Shown here: positions 8,255-17,900 of the stretch, one piece after another
Position numbering within the stretch: position 1 is the stretch's first letter
Layout of the letters: each line of letters opens with the position of its first letter
Assembly (NCBI GenBank): GCA_964545715.1
Contig: CAZJHX010000028.1
Span: 1 to 64,000, forward strand
Origin: CAZJHX01 sp964545715
GTDB lineage: Bacteria; Myxococcota_A; UBA9042; GCA-2863065
Length of the DNA stretch: 64,000 bases
Direction: 5' to 3'
The notes under the pieces: model-generated
Database searches by the model: none
The model's input: only the letters and a program-made list of their open reading frames with translations
Told to the model about the DNA's origin: nothing
Program-made: the position numbers and the translations under genes

Positions 8255-10345
8255 ATGAACGAAGCTCTGAGCGTCAATGGGCGGCTGGTGCTGGACGGTC
8301 TGGCGCTGTTGCGCGAGTTGGTGCCGATCCGGCGCAAGCGTACGCAGGGCGCCGATCCGGAGGCGCTGGTAGACGAGCTGAGCGCGTGGCATGAGCGTCG
8401 CCTCGCATGGGGCGAGCAGGTGCAGCAGGCGCACGCCGGTGGACAGTGGGTCGCGCTGGCGCTGCTGGCGGACCGATTCTCGCTGCAGCCGCGCGAGGTG
8501 GACGTGTTGCTCATCGCGATCGGCCCGCTCGTGGACCCCGAGTTTATCGCCGAGACCGCCGACCTGCGCCAGGGCGTGCTCTTTCGCGGCGTGGACGTCG
8601 AGCTGGTTTTGGGGCTGCTCTTTCACTCCCAACAGGAGCGCTTTCTGGGCCGCGCGCTGCTGGCGCCGAGTGGGGCGCTGGTCCGCAACGGGCTGCTGGT
8701 CGTGGAGCGGGTCGGCGATGCGCTGGCGCCGCATGAGGTCGAGGTCCGCGCGAGCAGCGCCCTGGCCAACTTCATCCTGGAGCGCCCGCTGCTGTCGGAC
8801 GCGCTGTCCGGGTTCTGCGACATCATCGAGCCGGAGCACGCCTGGGCGGGGATCATCCTGCCGGACGAGCAGAAGGAGCTGGTGTGGAATCTGGTCAGCA
8901 CCGAGCCCGACGTGCGCAAGCGGCTGGACGAGTGGGGCTACCGCAAAGTCATGCCCAAGGGCGGCGGTGTTGTGCTGTTGTTTGCTGGGCCGCCGGGTAC
9001 GGGTAAGACCGCGTTTGCGCACGCGGTGGCGCATCGTCTGGAGCGTCCGTTGCTGCGCGTGAGGACGTCGCATTTGCTCGGCGTACGTGAGCCGATCCTG
9101 CCGCTGCTGACGGAGATCTTCCGGGCCGCCGCGCTGGCGGATGCGGTCATTCTATTGGACGACTGCGAGGGCCTGGTGTCCGAGCGCAGTGCGCGCTTTC
9201 TGGCCATGATGGAGGCGCTGGACAGCAATGAGGGCCTGCTGGTGATGACGACCAACCTGGCGCCCAAGATCGACTTTGCCATGGCGCGCCGGATTTTGTA
9301 TCGCCTGGACTTTGAGCCGCCGTCGTCGCTGCTGCGCGAGCAGATTTGGGAGGTGCATCTACCGCCCGAGGCGCCGCTGGCCAACGACATCGACGTGGTC
9401 ACGCTGGCCAACACGTACGAGTTCACGGGCGCGGCGATCAGAAACACGGTGCTGATCGCGCTGGCCGAGATAGCCAGCCATCACGAGCCGGAGCTGAAGA
9501 TGTCCAACCTGGTGTCGGCCGCCGAGACCCGTCTGGGCGCGCGCTTCGACGATCTGGCGGTGAAGGCGGGCGTGGAGGTCGGCCTGGATCGGCTCGTGCT
9601 GCCGGAAGACGCGCGCGCCAAGCTGGACGAGGTGCTGGCGGCGTGTCGGCATCATGAAGACGTGCTCAACCGCTGGGGCTTCGGCAAGCGCCTGACGACC
9701 GGGCGCGGAATCTGCGTGCTGTTCGACGGGCCGCCCGGCACCGGCAAGACGTTTACCGCGGAGATCCTCGCCGGCGCGCTGAAGCTGCCGCTGTATCGAG
9801 TGCATATCCCCAATATCGTCAGCAAATGGGTCGGTGAGACGGAGCGCAACATCGCGGAGATCTTTGTCCGGGCGCGGTCGAGCCGAGCCATGCTGCTGTT
9901 TGACGAGGCGGACTCGCTCTTCGGGCGCCGCTCGACATCCGCCAGCAGCGCCAACGACCGGTACGCCAACATGGAGGTCAACCTGCTGCTGCAGGAGATC
10001 GAGCGCTACGACGGCATCACCGTGCTGACGACCAACCTGTTCGGCAACCTGGACGATGCGCTGCAGCGTCGCATCCAATTTCGCGTGACGTTTCCGTTCC
10101 CCGAGGACGCGGAGCGCGGCGGCATTTGGAAGGTGCTGATGCCGCCCGAGGCGCCGCTGGGAGCGGACGTCGACTTCGCCGAGCTGGGTCGCCGCTTCGA
10201 ACTGGCCGGCGGTCACATCAAAAACGCCCTGCTGCGCGCTGCCTACAAGGCGCGCGAAGACGGCGGCGACATCTGCATGCGCCACCTGGCGTCCGCTGCG
10301 CTGGCGGAGTGCGAGGCCCAGGGCAAGCTGGTGCGCTCTCTGTGA
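8255..10345 (+). CDS. Tandem AAA+ ATPase (ATP-binding protein, eCIS Afp15-like architecture)
   Basis: The 696-residue protein has two AAA+ modules after a helical N-terminal domain (residues about 1-170) whose LQPREVDVLLIAIGPLVDPEF segment resembles the winged-helix region of ATPases found with contractile injection systems. D1 has Walker A GPPGTGKT at 245-252 and a Walker B ending LLDDCEG, where the usual DE is DD; its sensor 1 is MTTN. D2 has Walker A GPPGTGKT at 492-499, the pore-like segment SKWVGETERN, Walker B LLFDEADS, and TTN at sensor 1. D2 therefore looks fully hydrolytic while D1 may be slow or structural. The stop overlaps the GTG of the M48 protease (GTGA). Substrate is unknown: it could remodel the neighbouring protease's targets or assemble a secretion machine elsewhere. 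Confidence 0.85.
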   Translation: MNEALSVNGRLVLDGLALLRELVPIRRKRTQGADPEALVDELSAWHERRLAWGEQVQQAHAGGQWVALALLADRFSLQPREVDVLLIAIGPLVDPEFIAETADLRQGVLFRGVDVELVLGLLFHSQQERFLGRALLAPSGALVRNGLLVVERVGDALAPHEVEVRASSALANFILERPLLSDALSGFCDIIEPEHAWAGIILPDEQKELVWNLVSTEPDVRKRLDEWGYRKVMPKGGGVVLLFAGPPGTGKTAFAHAVAHRLERPLLRVRTSHLLGVREPILPLLTEIFRAAALADAVILLDDCEGLVSERSARFLAMMEALDSNEGLLVMTTNLAPKIDFAMARRILYRLDFEPPSSLLREQIWEVHLPPEAPLANDIDVVTLANTYEFTGAAIRNTVLIALAEIASHHEPELKMSNLVSAAETRLGARFDDLAVKAGVEVGLDRLVLPEDARAKLDEVLAACRHHEDVLNRWGFGKRLTTGRGICVLFDGPPGTGKTFTAEILAGALKLPLYRVHIPNIVSKWVGETERNIAEIFVRARSSRAMLLFDEADSLFGRRSTSASSANDRYANMEVNLLLQEIERYDGITVLTTNLFGNLDDALQRRIQFRVTFPFPEDAERGGIWKVLMPPEAPLGADVDFAELGRRFELAGGHIKNALLRAAYKAREDGGDICMRHLASAALAECEAQGKLVRSL

Positions 10346-12471
10346 CCGACGCCGAGCTGCTGGCGCCCTTCGACAGTCGTGTCGAGCCCGTGGAGGTCAC
10401 GACGCCCTACCGCGTGCTGCTGGTGTTGGTGGCCCTGGTGATGGTGGCGCTGCCGGTGCTGTATGTCTCGATGGTGGGCGCCGTGGGCTGGCTCACCTGG
10501 CTGCACGCCGCCACGAACTCGGGCGTCGCCGGGGGCTCAGTCATCGGGTTTCTGGTGCTGTATTTGGGGCCCATCGTCGTCGGTCTGGTCGCCGTTGTGT
10601 TCTTGATCAAGCCGCTCTTCGCGCCGCGCCCGAAGCCGCCTCCACCGTGGACCGTCGACGCCGCGGGAGAGGCGCGCCTGGTGGCGTTTGTGGCCCGGCT
10701 CAGCGCGTCGATTGGCGCACCCAGGCCCACGCGCATCGACCTGGATGTGCAGGCCAACGCGTCGGCGAGCTTTCGGCGCGGCTTTCGCAGCTTCTTTGCA
10801 CAGGACCTGGTGCTGACGATCGGCTTGCCGCTGATCGACGGCATGACGACGCGGCAGATCGCCGGGATTCTGGCCCACGAGTTCGGCCACTTTGCCCAGG
10901 GGGCCGGCATGCGGCTGTCTTACGTAATCCGCAGCGTCAGCGTCTGGTTTGCGCGCGTGGTGTACGAGCGCGACGCCTGGGATGAGGCGCTGGACCGGCA
11001 CGCGGAGCAGTCGGAGTCCTGGCTTGTGACCCTGGTGCTTCAGTGCGCGCGGATCTGCGTGTGGGTCTCTCGGCGCGTGCTGTGGCTCCTGATGGTCATC
11101 GGCAACCTGGTCAGCACGGCGCTGTTGCGGCAGATGGAGTTTGACGCCGACCGCTACGAGGCGCGGGTGGCCGGCAGCGACGCGTTTGCGGGCACTTCGG
11201 CCCGGCTGACGCTGCTGAGCGTGGCGCGGCAGGCGGCGGACAACGACGTACAGGGCGGCTGGACGGATCGGCGTCTGCCCGATGATCTGCCGCGTCTGGT
11301 CAGCCTCAACGCTCAGCGCCTGGCGACCCTGCCCGACGTGGCGGATGCGATCGCCGAGCATGAGCGCCAGGCGGAGGCCAGCGTCTTTGACACCCATCCG
11401 CCCAACCGCCAGCGGATCGAGAGCGCGGCGGCGTTGGGAGCGCCCGGGATCTACCTGGTGGACGCGCCGGCACGCACCCTGTTTGCGGACTTCGAGACGA
11501 CCTGCCGTGACGTGACCGATCACTACTACCAGCAGCTGCTGGGCGATGAGCTGGCCACGGCGCACTCGGTCTCGAGCCAGGCGCTGGCCGACGAGCTGAC
11601 TGCGCTGAACGAGCAGTCCGACGCGCTGGCGCGCTATCTTCAGGGATGTGTGACGGCGGAGGTGTATCCCGACCTCAGCGGCATCACGAGCGCCACGAAC
11701 ACCGATGATGCGCGCGCTGCGATCGAGGTCGGGCGGGAGGCCCTCATGGCGTCCAGCGATGCCTTTGAAGCGGCGTTGGGGCGCTTGAACGAGGCCGAGC
11801 AGCGCCGCCAGAATATCGCGATGGCGCTGACCATCAGGGGCGGGGGCTATCCGATCGACCTGGCGTTCTTCGATTTGGACGACCCGGCGCCGTCGGCGAT
11901 CGAGCGCGACCTGGCGAGGGCGGCCGAGGCGGTCGACGTGTTGCTGGAGACCGGCATGCAGCTGATGGCCCCGGTACACCGGCGCATGCGGGCGGCGCTC
12001 AGCACGGCGGATCCGGCCGCGTTTGAGACACAGACGCGGCTGATGGGCGCACTGGCCCGGGCGTGGCGGCACACCGATGACGTCGCCGACGCCTGCTCAG
12101 CGCTGATGACGTGCTTTCAGCTGCTGAACGACGATGACGCTACTGAGCAGATCGGGACCGTGGCTGACGAGGCGGCGAGACGCGCCAGGACCGCGTCGCA
12201 GGCGGCGCTGCAGGAGCTGGAGCACGTGGCGTATCCGTATGAGCACCCACAGGCGCCGCTGTCGGTGGGGACATGGGCGCGCGAGACCCAGCTGTCTGAC
12301 ATGGACGAGCGGGTGGCGGCGCACCAACTCGGCACGACCCTGCTGGAGCGTCTCAACAAGCTGAGATTCAGGATGCTGGTGGAGTTGGTGGCGCTGGCTG
12401 AAGAGGCCGAGACGGCCCTGGGCTTCGACCCGCTACCGCTTCATCATGAAGAAGACGAAGAGGACGGCTAG
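10342..12471 (+). CDS. Membrane-bound M48 family metalloprotease
   Basis: The 709-residue protein starts at GTG 10342, overlapping the AAA+ stop codon; a longer upstream reading frame is only a shadow of the ATPase gene. Two N-terminal membrane segments (VLLVLVALVMVALPVLYVSM and VIGFLVLYLGPIVVGLVAVV) precede the catalytic HEFGH at 179-183, and the third zinc ligand lies in EFDADRYEARVAG (Glu266). A further hydrophobic stretch near WLLMVIGNLVSTALL fits the HtpX/Ste24 plan. The C-terminal half is a long soluble alpha-helical region unusual for HtpX (about 290 residues), so this is a large variant. It is likely involved in membrane protein quality control. Its last 39 bp overlap the convergent HemJ/CopD-like gene. 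Confidence 0.85.
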   Translation: MTDAELLAPFDSRVEPVEVTTPYRVLLVLVALVMVALPVLYVSMVGAVGWLTWLHAATNSGVAGGSVIGFLVLYLGPIVVGLVAVVFLIKPLFAPRPKPPPPWTVDAAGEARLVAFVARLSASIGAPRPTRIDLDVQANASASFRRGFRSFFAQDLVLTIGLPLIDGMTTRQIAGILAHEFGHFAQGAGMRLSYVIRSVSVWFARVVYERDAWDEALDRHAEQSESWLVTLVLQCARICVWVSRRVLWLLMVIGNLVSTALLRQMEFDADRYEARVAGSDAFAGTSARLTLLSVARQAADNDVQGGWTDRRLPDDLPRLVSLNAQRLATLPDVADAIAEHERQAEASVFDTHPPNRQRIESAAALGAPGIYLVDAPARTLFADFETTCRDVTDHYYQQLLGDELATAHSVSSQALADELTALNEQSDALARYLQGCVTAEVYPDLSGITSATNTDDARAAIEVGREALMASSDAFEAALGRLNEAEQRRQNIAMALTIRGGGYPIDLAFFDLDDPAPSAIERDLARAAEAVDVLLETGMQLMAPVHRRMRAALSTADPAAFETQTRLMGALARAWRHTDDVADACSALMTCFQLLNDDDATEQIGTVADEAARRARTASQAALQELEHVAYPYEHPQAPLSVGTWARETQLSDMDERVAAHQLGTTLLERLNKLRFRMLVELVALAEEAETALGFDPLPLHHEEDEEDG

Positions 12472-12861
12472 GAAGAGCGTCGCCACCACGCCGTGCAACA
12501 TCTTGAAGTGCTTGGCCGGCTTTTGTGTCAGGTCCGCTTTGAAGACCACACCGGACAGCACCAGCAGTACAAACACCAGGGTCAGCTTGATGTGAAAGCG
12601 CGGGCCGACCGCTTTGGCGTCCAGGGGCGCCCAGTCGTAGGCCGCCAGCAACGTGAAGCCGGTCAGCAGGACCAGCGCGATCCCGGGCACGATGCCGCCG
12701 AAGAAAAGCTTTTTGGACAGCGCTTGAAACGGGCCCTGCACCGCCGCTTCCTGCTCGGCACCGAACGCTTTGATGCGTGTCAGCAGCATGAGGGTGCCCA
12801 TCCAGAAGACGATGCCGGTGATGTGAAAAACGAGAAGCGTGTCGATCATGGCGGCGGACAT
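12433..12861 (-). CDS. HemJ/CopD-like four-helix membrane protein
   Basis: The 142-residue protein has four predicted membrane helices: TLLVFHITGIVFWMGTLML, FFGGIVPGIALVLLTGFTLL, RFHIKLTLVFVLLVLSGVV and HGVVATLFLAVLFVFFMM. Membrane-embedded His residues (FHITG, RFHIK, MLHGVV) fit the HemJ/UPF0093 and CopD families, whose members bind heme (HemJ is the protoporphyrinogen oxidase of many bacteria). Conserved HemJ details cannot be checked here, so a plain CopD-like protein is equally possible. An in-frame ATG at 12849 (four codons in) is an alternative start. The 3' end overlaps the M48 gene on the other strand. Confidence 0.65.
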   Translation of the reverse strand: MSAAMIDTLLVFHITGIVFWMGTLMLLTRIKAFGAEQEAAVQGPFQALSKKLFFGGIVPGIALVLLTGFTLLAAYDWAPLDAKAVGPRFHIKLTLVFVLLVLSGVVFKADLTQKPAKHFKMLHGVVATLFLAVLFVFFMMKR

Positions 12862-12868
12862 TACTCCG

Positions 12869-12932
12869 CATTTCTCACAAATGCCACACGGCGTCGGGCG
12901 CGCGCGACGCCCGATGGTCTTTGTGAGAAATG
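12869..12932. repeat. Nested inverted repeat (13-bp outer, 7-bp inner arms)
   Basis: CATTTCTCACAAA (12869-12881) is perfectly inverted at 12920-12932. Within it, TCGGGCG (12894-12900) is inverted as CGCCCGA (12908-12914). It sits between the acyltransferase stop and the HemJ-like start on the minus strand, abutting the latter's ribosome-binding region. It could be a terminator, an operator or both. Confidence 0.7.
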
Positions 12933-12958
12933 TGGGTGAGTCCGATATCGGTCGTTTG

Positions 12959-14545
12959 TCAGCTTACGTGACAGCAGCGCTCCAGATCGTAGCCTTCCAT
13001 GCGATTATGGTAATAATATAGCAGCTTTGCGTCATCCACGTGCAGGCGCTCGCCCTCTCGGCGCAGGGGGCGGTTATGGTGATATCCGCCGAAGTGACGC
13101 ATGGCGTTGTCGAGCACGCCGGCCGCGTCGCGGTCGTCCAGGCGGGGGTCCAGCAGCAGCTTTTTGTCGGCCACGCGGGCGCGCACCTCGGTGAGCACGC
13201 TGTCCAGGGCGCCCAACACCTCGCGGGTGGGCAGGCCGACGGGACCCGCGCCCTCGGTCAGCAGGCGATAGAGATCGGTCCGCGGGTTGCGGTCGCGGAT
13301 GAGCCGGAAGACCGTGAACGCCACCAGGTTGGTGCTCTGCAGCCGGTTGTTGTCCTCGTAGGCGCCGACGATCGACTGACACAGCTGGCCCGTGTACTGG
13401 CGGTCGCGCTGCGGGTCGTCGACGACCTTGCCGTCCAGGCTGACGTAGCGGGTGATGTCGATCGGGCGGCCGCGCTGATCCAGGCTGCGACCCTGAAAGT
13501 CGACCGGGTTGCCGAAGACGTCCAGCGGGGTGCCGAACGTGATGTAGACCTTGGCGTTGAGCTTCAACAGCTCGGACATGAACTGGGCGATGCGTCGCGG
13601 TCGCGAGAACTCGTCGTCGATGATGATGTAGCGGGACTTGCCGACGGACTTCAGGTGGTCCTCGATCAGCGTCTTGGCCTCCAGCACCAGCCCGTAGCTG
13701 ATCGTGCACGGCAGCACGTACATGTTGGGCTTGCGCTTGCCCAGCTTCAGGTTGGCCGTGTATGCGGCCAGGCCCGTGCCCAGCAGTCCCTTCTTGAGCT
13801 TGCGCTCCACGCCGCCGCTGCGGATCCGGGTGCCGCCGGGAAAGAACAAGTTATGGTAGCCAAGCTCCATGCTGTACGTGGCGTACTCTTTGAGCACGCT
13901 CTTATAGAGCGCATTCTTCTTGCGCCGGTCGACCCGGTACGCGCCAAGATTGCTCATAAAGTATCCAATCAGCTTGTTTGTGAACAAGTTGAGCCCGGCG
14001 CCGTACAGCAGCGGCGGCAGGCCCATCAGGTAGGACGCGTATCCCATCACGATGGAGTCCAGGTTGGACAGGTGCGTGGGCACGACCATCAGGGTGCCTT
14101 CTGTCGCCAGGCGGCGGGCGGCTTCGGCCTCGCCCTTGATGATCACGTTCTCGCGCAGGCCGATGTTTGTGCTGCCCGACTTGATGACGCGCCGCGGATC
14201 CAGTGACGTCAGCAGCGCGCCCAGCCCCGTCGGCAGCACGCGCGTCGCCATCGAGTAGACCTTGGGATCGAAGTGCCCCATGACCTCGTTCACAAAGCGC
14301 GACACCACCTGGGTCAGCAGCTGCTGATGGGTGTGCGAGGACGCCGCCAGCAGCCGGCGCGAGGCGTCTCGCCAGAAGGCGATGTCCTTCTCCTCACCGG
14401 GATAACGGCTCTTCTCCAGGCGTTGGCGCTCGTGATAGAGCGTGTCGCCCAGGACGTCAGCCATGTGGTCTGGGTCGGCAGCGATCCGGGCGACGATCCG
14501 TGCGGTGACCTCGCTACGGACCCGATCCTTGTGTTCGGCGCGCAT
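12959..14545 (-). CDS. PlsB-type glycerol-3-phosphate / lysophospholipid acyltransferase
   Basis: The 528-residue protein has the GPAT/DHAPAT acyltransferase blocks: block I THLSNLD with catalytic His158 and Asp163 (HxxxxD), block II GAYRVDRRKK, block III FPGGTRIRSG at 235-244 (Gly replaces the usual Glu of FPEGTRSR) and block IV VLPCTISYG. The C-terminus ends with LLYYYHNRMEGYDLE, typical of PlsB. It is shorter than E. coli PlsB (about 800 residues). Expected reaction: acyl transfer to sn-1 of glycerol 3-phosphate at the inner membrane. It is divergent from the giant PfaA-like synthase, with 364 bp between them, so it may place that synthase's product into phospholipid; this is inference from position. 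Confidence 0.82.
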   Translation of the reverse strand: MRAEHKDRVRSEVTARIVARIAADPDHMADVLGDTLYHERQRLEKSRYPGEEKDIAFWRDASRRLLAASSHTHQQLLTQVVSRFVNEVMGHFDPKVYSMATRVLPTGLGALLTSLDPRRVIKSGSTNIGLRENVIIKGEAEAARRLATEGTLMVVPTHLSNLDSIVMGYASYLMGLPPLLYGAGLNLFTNKLIGYFMSNLGAYRVDRRKKNALYKSVLKEYATYSMELGYHNLFFPGGTRIRSGGVERKLKKGLLGTGLAAYTANLKLGKRKPNMYVLPCTISYGLVLEAKTLIEDHLKSVGKSRYIIIDDEFSRPRRIAQFMSELLKLNAKVYITFGTPLDVFGNPVDFQGRSLDQRGRPIDITRYVSLDGKVVDDPQRDRQYTGQLCQSIVGAYEDNNRLQSTNLVAFTVFRLIRDRNPRTDLYRLLTEGAGPVGLPTREVLGALDSVLTEVRARVADKKLLLDPRLDDRDAAGVLDNAMRHFGGYHHNRPLRREGERLHVDDAKLLYYYHNRMEGYDLERCCHVS

Positions 14546-14909
14546 GGCCAGACGTTAACAAAGAAACGTGCTTCGCACAGCCGACAGCGGGCAGCGCGAC
14601 CGTTTTTTCGCACTCGGCCCTTTTGTAAACGGACTGTAAAAGCGGACATTTAAGTGGGAAAAAAACTGAGTGTTCGGTCATTTACGCTGAATAGCGATTC
14701 AAGTGCGAATGATCTTACGCACCTGCGGGGTCGCTGCACCGCAAAAACACCCTCTCAGTAGCCTGTTTTGGTTAATCGGACGCTCGTTCTTATTCAGGAA
14801 CGCCCTGCTGCGGTTTGACGGCGCAGAACTTGCTTATGCGCGCGGTCTGTTTAGCGACAGGGGGCGCGTCACGGCCGTGTGGCGCGCCATGCAGTTGGAG
14901 AAGTTAGCT
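14546..14909. promoter_or_regulatory. 364-bp divergent intergenic region between acyltransferase and synthase
   Basis: This is the only gene-free stretch above 300 bp, and it is noticeably AT-richer than its flanks. It contains A/T runs near 14660, a GTTAAC-type element close to the acyltransferase start, and a weak promoter-like pair TTGGTT-N17-TATTCA (14768-14796) pointing to the synthase. A reading frame continuous with the synthase runs back to 14703 but its 69 residues show no domain and no ribosome-binding site. I see no RNA gene or small conserved ORF. Confidence 0.4.
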
Positions 14910-17900
14910 ATGGCTCAGCGAGACGGACGACACGATATCGCGATCATCGGTGCGGGGGCGGTCTTGCCTCCAGACGGCGCCGGGGTCTCGTCCTTTCTGG
15001 ACCTGATCGAGACGGGCGGCGACGCCATTATCGACGTGCCGCAGGACCGTTGGGTCCACGACGACCACTACGACGCGGACGCCTCGGTGCCCGACAAGTC
15101 GTACGCGCGCATCGGCGGCTTCGTGCAGAACGCGCCGTTCAAGTCCTTTGAGTTCCGCATCCCGCCCAAGGTCGCTGACAGCATCGACCGCGTGCAGAAG
15201 TGGGCGCTGATGGCCACGCGCGAGGCGCTGGCTCAGGCCGGGCTGACCTCGTCCGGATCCACGCAGCCCGAGTTCAACCGGGAGCGCACGGCCGTGCTCT
15301 TCGGCAACAGCATGGGCGGCGAGCAGGTCTACCGCACCGCCATCCGCGTGCACATGAACACCGTGAAGCGTCAGATCGTGGACGTGCCGGCCTTTCAGCA
15401 GCTGGACTCCGCCGTGAGGCAGCAGCTGCTGGAGTCGATCGACGAGAGCCTGCGGGCCGATCTGCCCCCGATCACCGAGGACAGCATGGCCGGCGAGCTG
15501 GCCAACTGCATCGCCGGGCGTGTCGCCTCCGCGTTTGACCTGCGTGGTCCCAGCTGCTCGATCGACGCCGCGTGCGCCGGCTCCCTCGCAGCGATTCACA
15601 CCGCCGTTCACGGGCTGCGCGCCAAGTCGTACGACCTGGCCGTCGTCGGTGGCGTGGACAGCAACATGGGCCCCGAGTCCTACGTGAAGTTCTGCAAGAT
15701 CGGCGCGCTGAGCCCCGATGGCTCGCGTCCGTTTGACCACGGCGCCAACGGCTTCGTCATGGGCGAGGGCGCTGCGGTGTTTGTGCTCAAGCGCCTGGAA
15801 GACGCGCTGAAAGACAGCGACAAGGTCCTGGCCGTGATCCGCGGCGTGGGGGCCTCGTCGGACGGCAAGGGCAAGGGCATCACGGCGCCCAACCCGCGTG
15901 GTCAGGCTCAGGCGCTGCGCAAGGCGTACTCCGATGCCGGGCTGCGGCCGCGTGACGTCAGCTACGTCGAGTGCCACGGCACGTCCACACCCGTCGGTGA
16001 CGGCGTTGAGGTGGGGTGCCTCAAAGAGCTCTTCGCAGAGGACGGCGTCCCGGACGCGTCGATTCCGGTCGGCAGCGTCAAGAGCCAGATCGGGCACCTC
16101 AAGGGTGCCGCCGGTGCGGCCGGCATGCTGAAGGTCGTCCTGTCGCTGATGAACAAGAAGCGCTACCCGAGCATCAACGTGTCGGTGCCCAACCCGGCCG
16201 TGTTCGCGGACGGCGCGCTGCGCGTGCAGACGATGGCCGAGCCCTGGGACAACCCGCCCAACAACGTGCGCCGCGCAGGCGTGAGCGCGTTTGGCTTCGG
16301 GGGCACCAACTACCACGTGTTGATCGAGGAGGGCGGGGCCATCGGCCTCAAAGACCTGCAGCATCCGGCGGCTGCTCCGGCATCGGCGCCGGCTGAGCCC
16401 GCTGAGGAGAGCTGGGGCGTCGCCATCGTCGGCGCGGCGACCCGCGACGAGCTGGTCGGCCGGCTGGATCAGCTGGCGACCGGCGGTGACGCAGACGCGG
16501 TCGCCGGTGCGGCGGATCACCGCGTGGCCGTGGTGGGGCAGGGCGCCGCGCGTGACGGGTTGATCGCGCTGGCCAAGAAGTCGCTGCCCTCCGCCAACGA
16601 CAAGATCCTGAGCGCGCTGTCCATGCGCGGCGTGCACTACGGGCAGGGCAAGCCCGGCAAGGTGGCCTTTGTCTTCCCCGGCCAGGGCAGCCAGTACCCG
16701 GGCATGATGCGAGAGCTGTACAACCGCTGCCCCGAGGTGAAGCGGACGCTGGACGAGGCCGACGAGGTCATGACGCCGCTGCTTGGGCACAAGCTGACGG
16801 ACGTGATGTTCGGCGACGACGCGGAGGCGTTGAAGAAGACCGAGATCACGCAGCCGGCGCTGCTGGCGTCCGACACGGCGCTGATGCGGTCGTTGATGGC
16901 CGCGGGGATCCAGCCCGACGGCGCGATCGGCCACAGCCTGGGCGAGTACGCGGCGCTGGTGTGCTCCGGTGCGCTGAGCTTCGCCGATGCGCTGACCGCG
17001 GTCTCCGCGCGTGGGCGCGAGATGTCACGCGTGACGGTGGAGGATCCGGGCAAGATGGCCTCGGTCTTTGCGCCCTCGCACGTGATCGAGCGCGCGCTGG
17101 AGCCGATCACGGCGGCCGGCGGCTATGTCGTTTGCGCCAACCGGAACAGCTCGTCGCAGACGGTGATCGCCGGTGCGTCGGCCAGCGTGGACCAGGCGTG
17201 CGCGGCGCTGGATGCCGAGGGCGTCAAGGTCGTGAAGCTGCCGGTGTCCATGGCCTTTCACACCGACATCGTGGCCCCGGCGGTGGAGCCGCTGAAGCGC
17301 GTGCTGCAGCGGCTGGATCGCAAAGCGCCGCGTATCCCGGTCTACAAGAACATCGACGGGCGTCCCTACCCGATGGGCGCGGGCGCGGCCGATGAGCTGG
17401 TCGACATTCTGGGGCGCCAGGTCGGCAGCCCTGTGGAGTTCGTCAAGAGCCTCGAGCAGATGTGGGCCGACGGCTTCACGCACTTTGTGGAGGTCGGTCC
17501 GCGGCGCGTGCTGACCACGTTTGTCACCGACGTGCTCGGTGGTCGTGGCGCGGTGGCGCTGCCTACGAACATTCGCAAGAAGGGCGATATCGCCAGCTTC
17601 TCGGCGGCGATCGCGGCGCTGCGTGCAGCGGGTGTGCGTCCTCAGCGTCCGGCGGCGGTCAAGATGCGGCCCAAGACGGAGCGCATCGTGGTGACCGGGG
17701 CGTCGCTGGGCCTGCCCAACCGTCGAGGCGACGTCTTCGACGAGCTGAACCTGGACAAGCTCTTTGACGGGCACACGTTCATCTCGGATCTGCCGCAGGA
17801 CGACGTGGACGGCATGGTCGCGCAGAACGTCGTGCGCGTGAAAAAGGACGCGTCGGGCGGCGGCAGCTTTGAGCTGCTGGACAACCGGGATGACGCGGTG

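Noticed and set aside
10126..10341. Longer N-terminus for the M48 protease starting at 10126
   Set aside because: This stretch is the out-of-frame shadow of the AAA+ D2 domain; the GTG at 10342 overlaps the ATPase stop in the usual coupled manner and begins just before the first membrane helix.
14703..14909. N-terminal extension of the giant synthase back to 14703
   Set aside because: The 69 extra residues show no domain or conserved motif and lack a ribosome-binding site, while ATG 14910 has GGAG at good spacing and leads straight into the KS.
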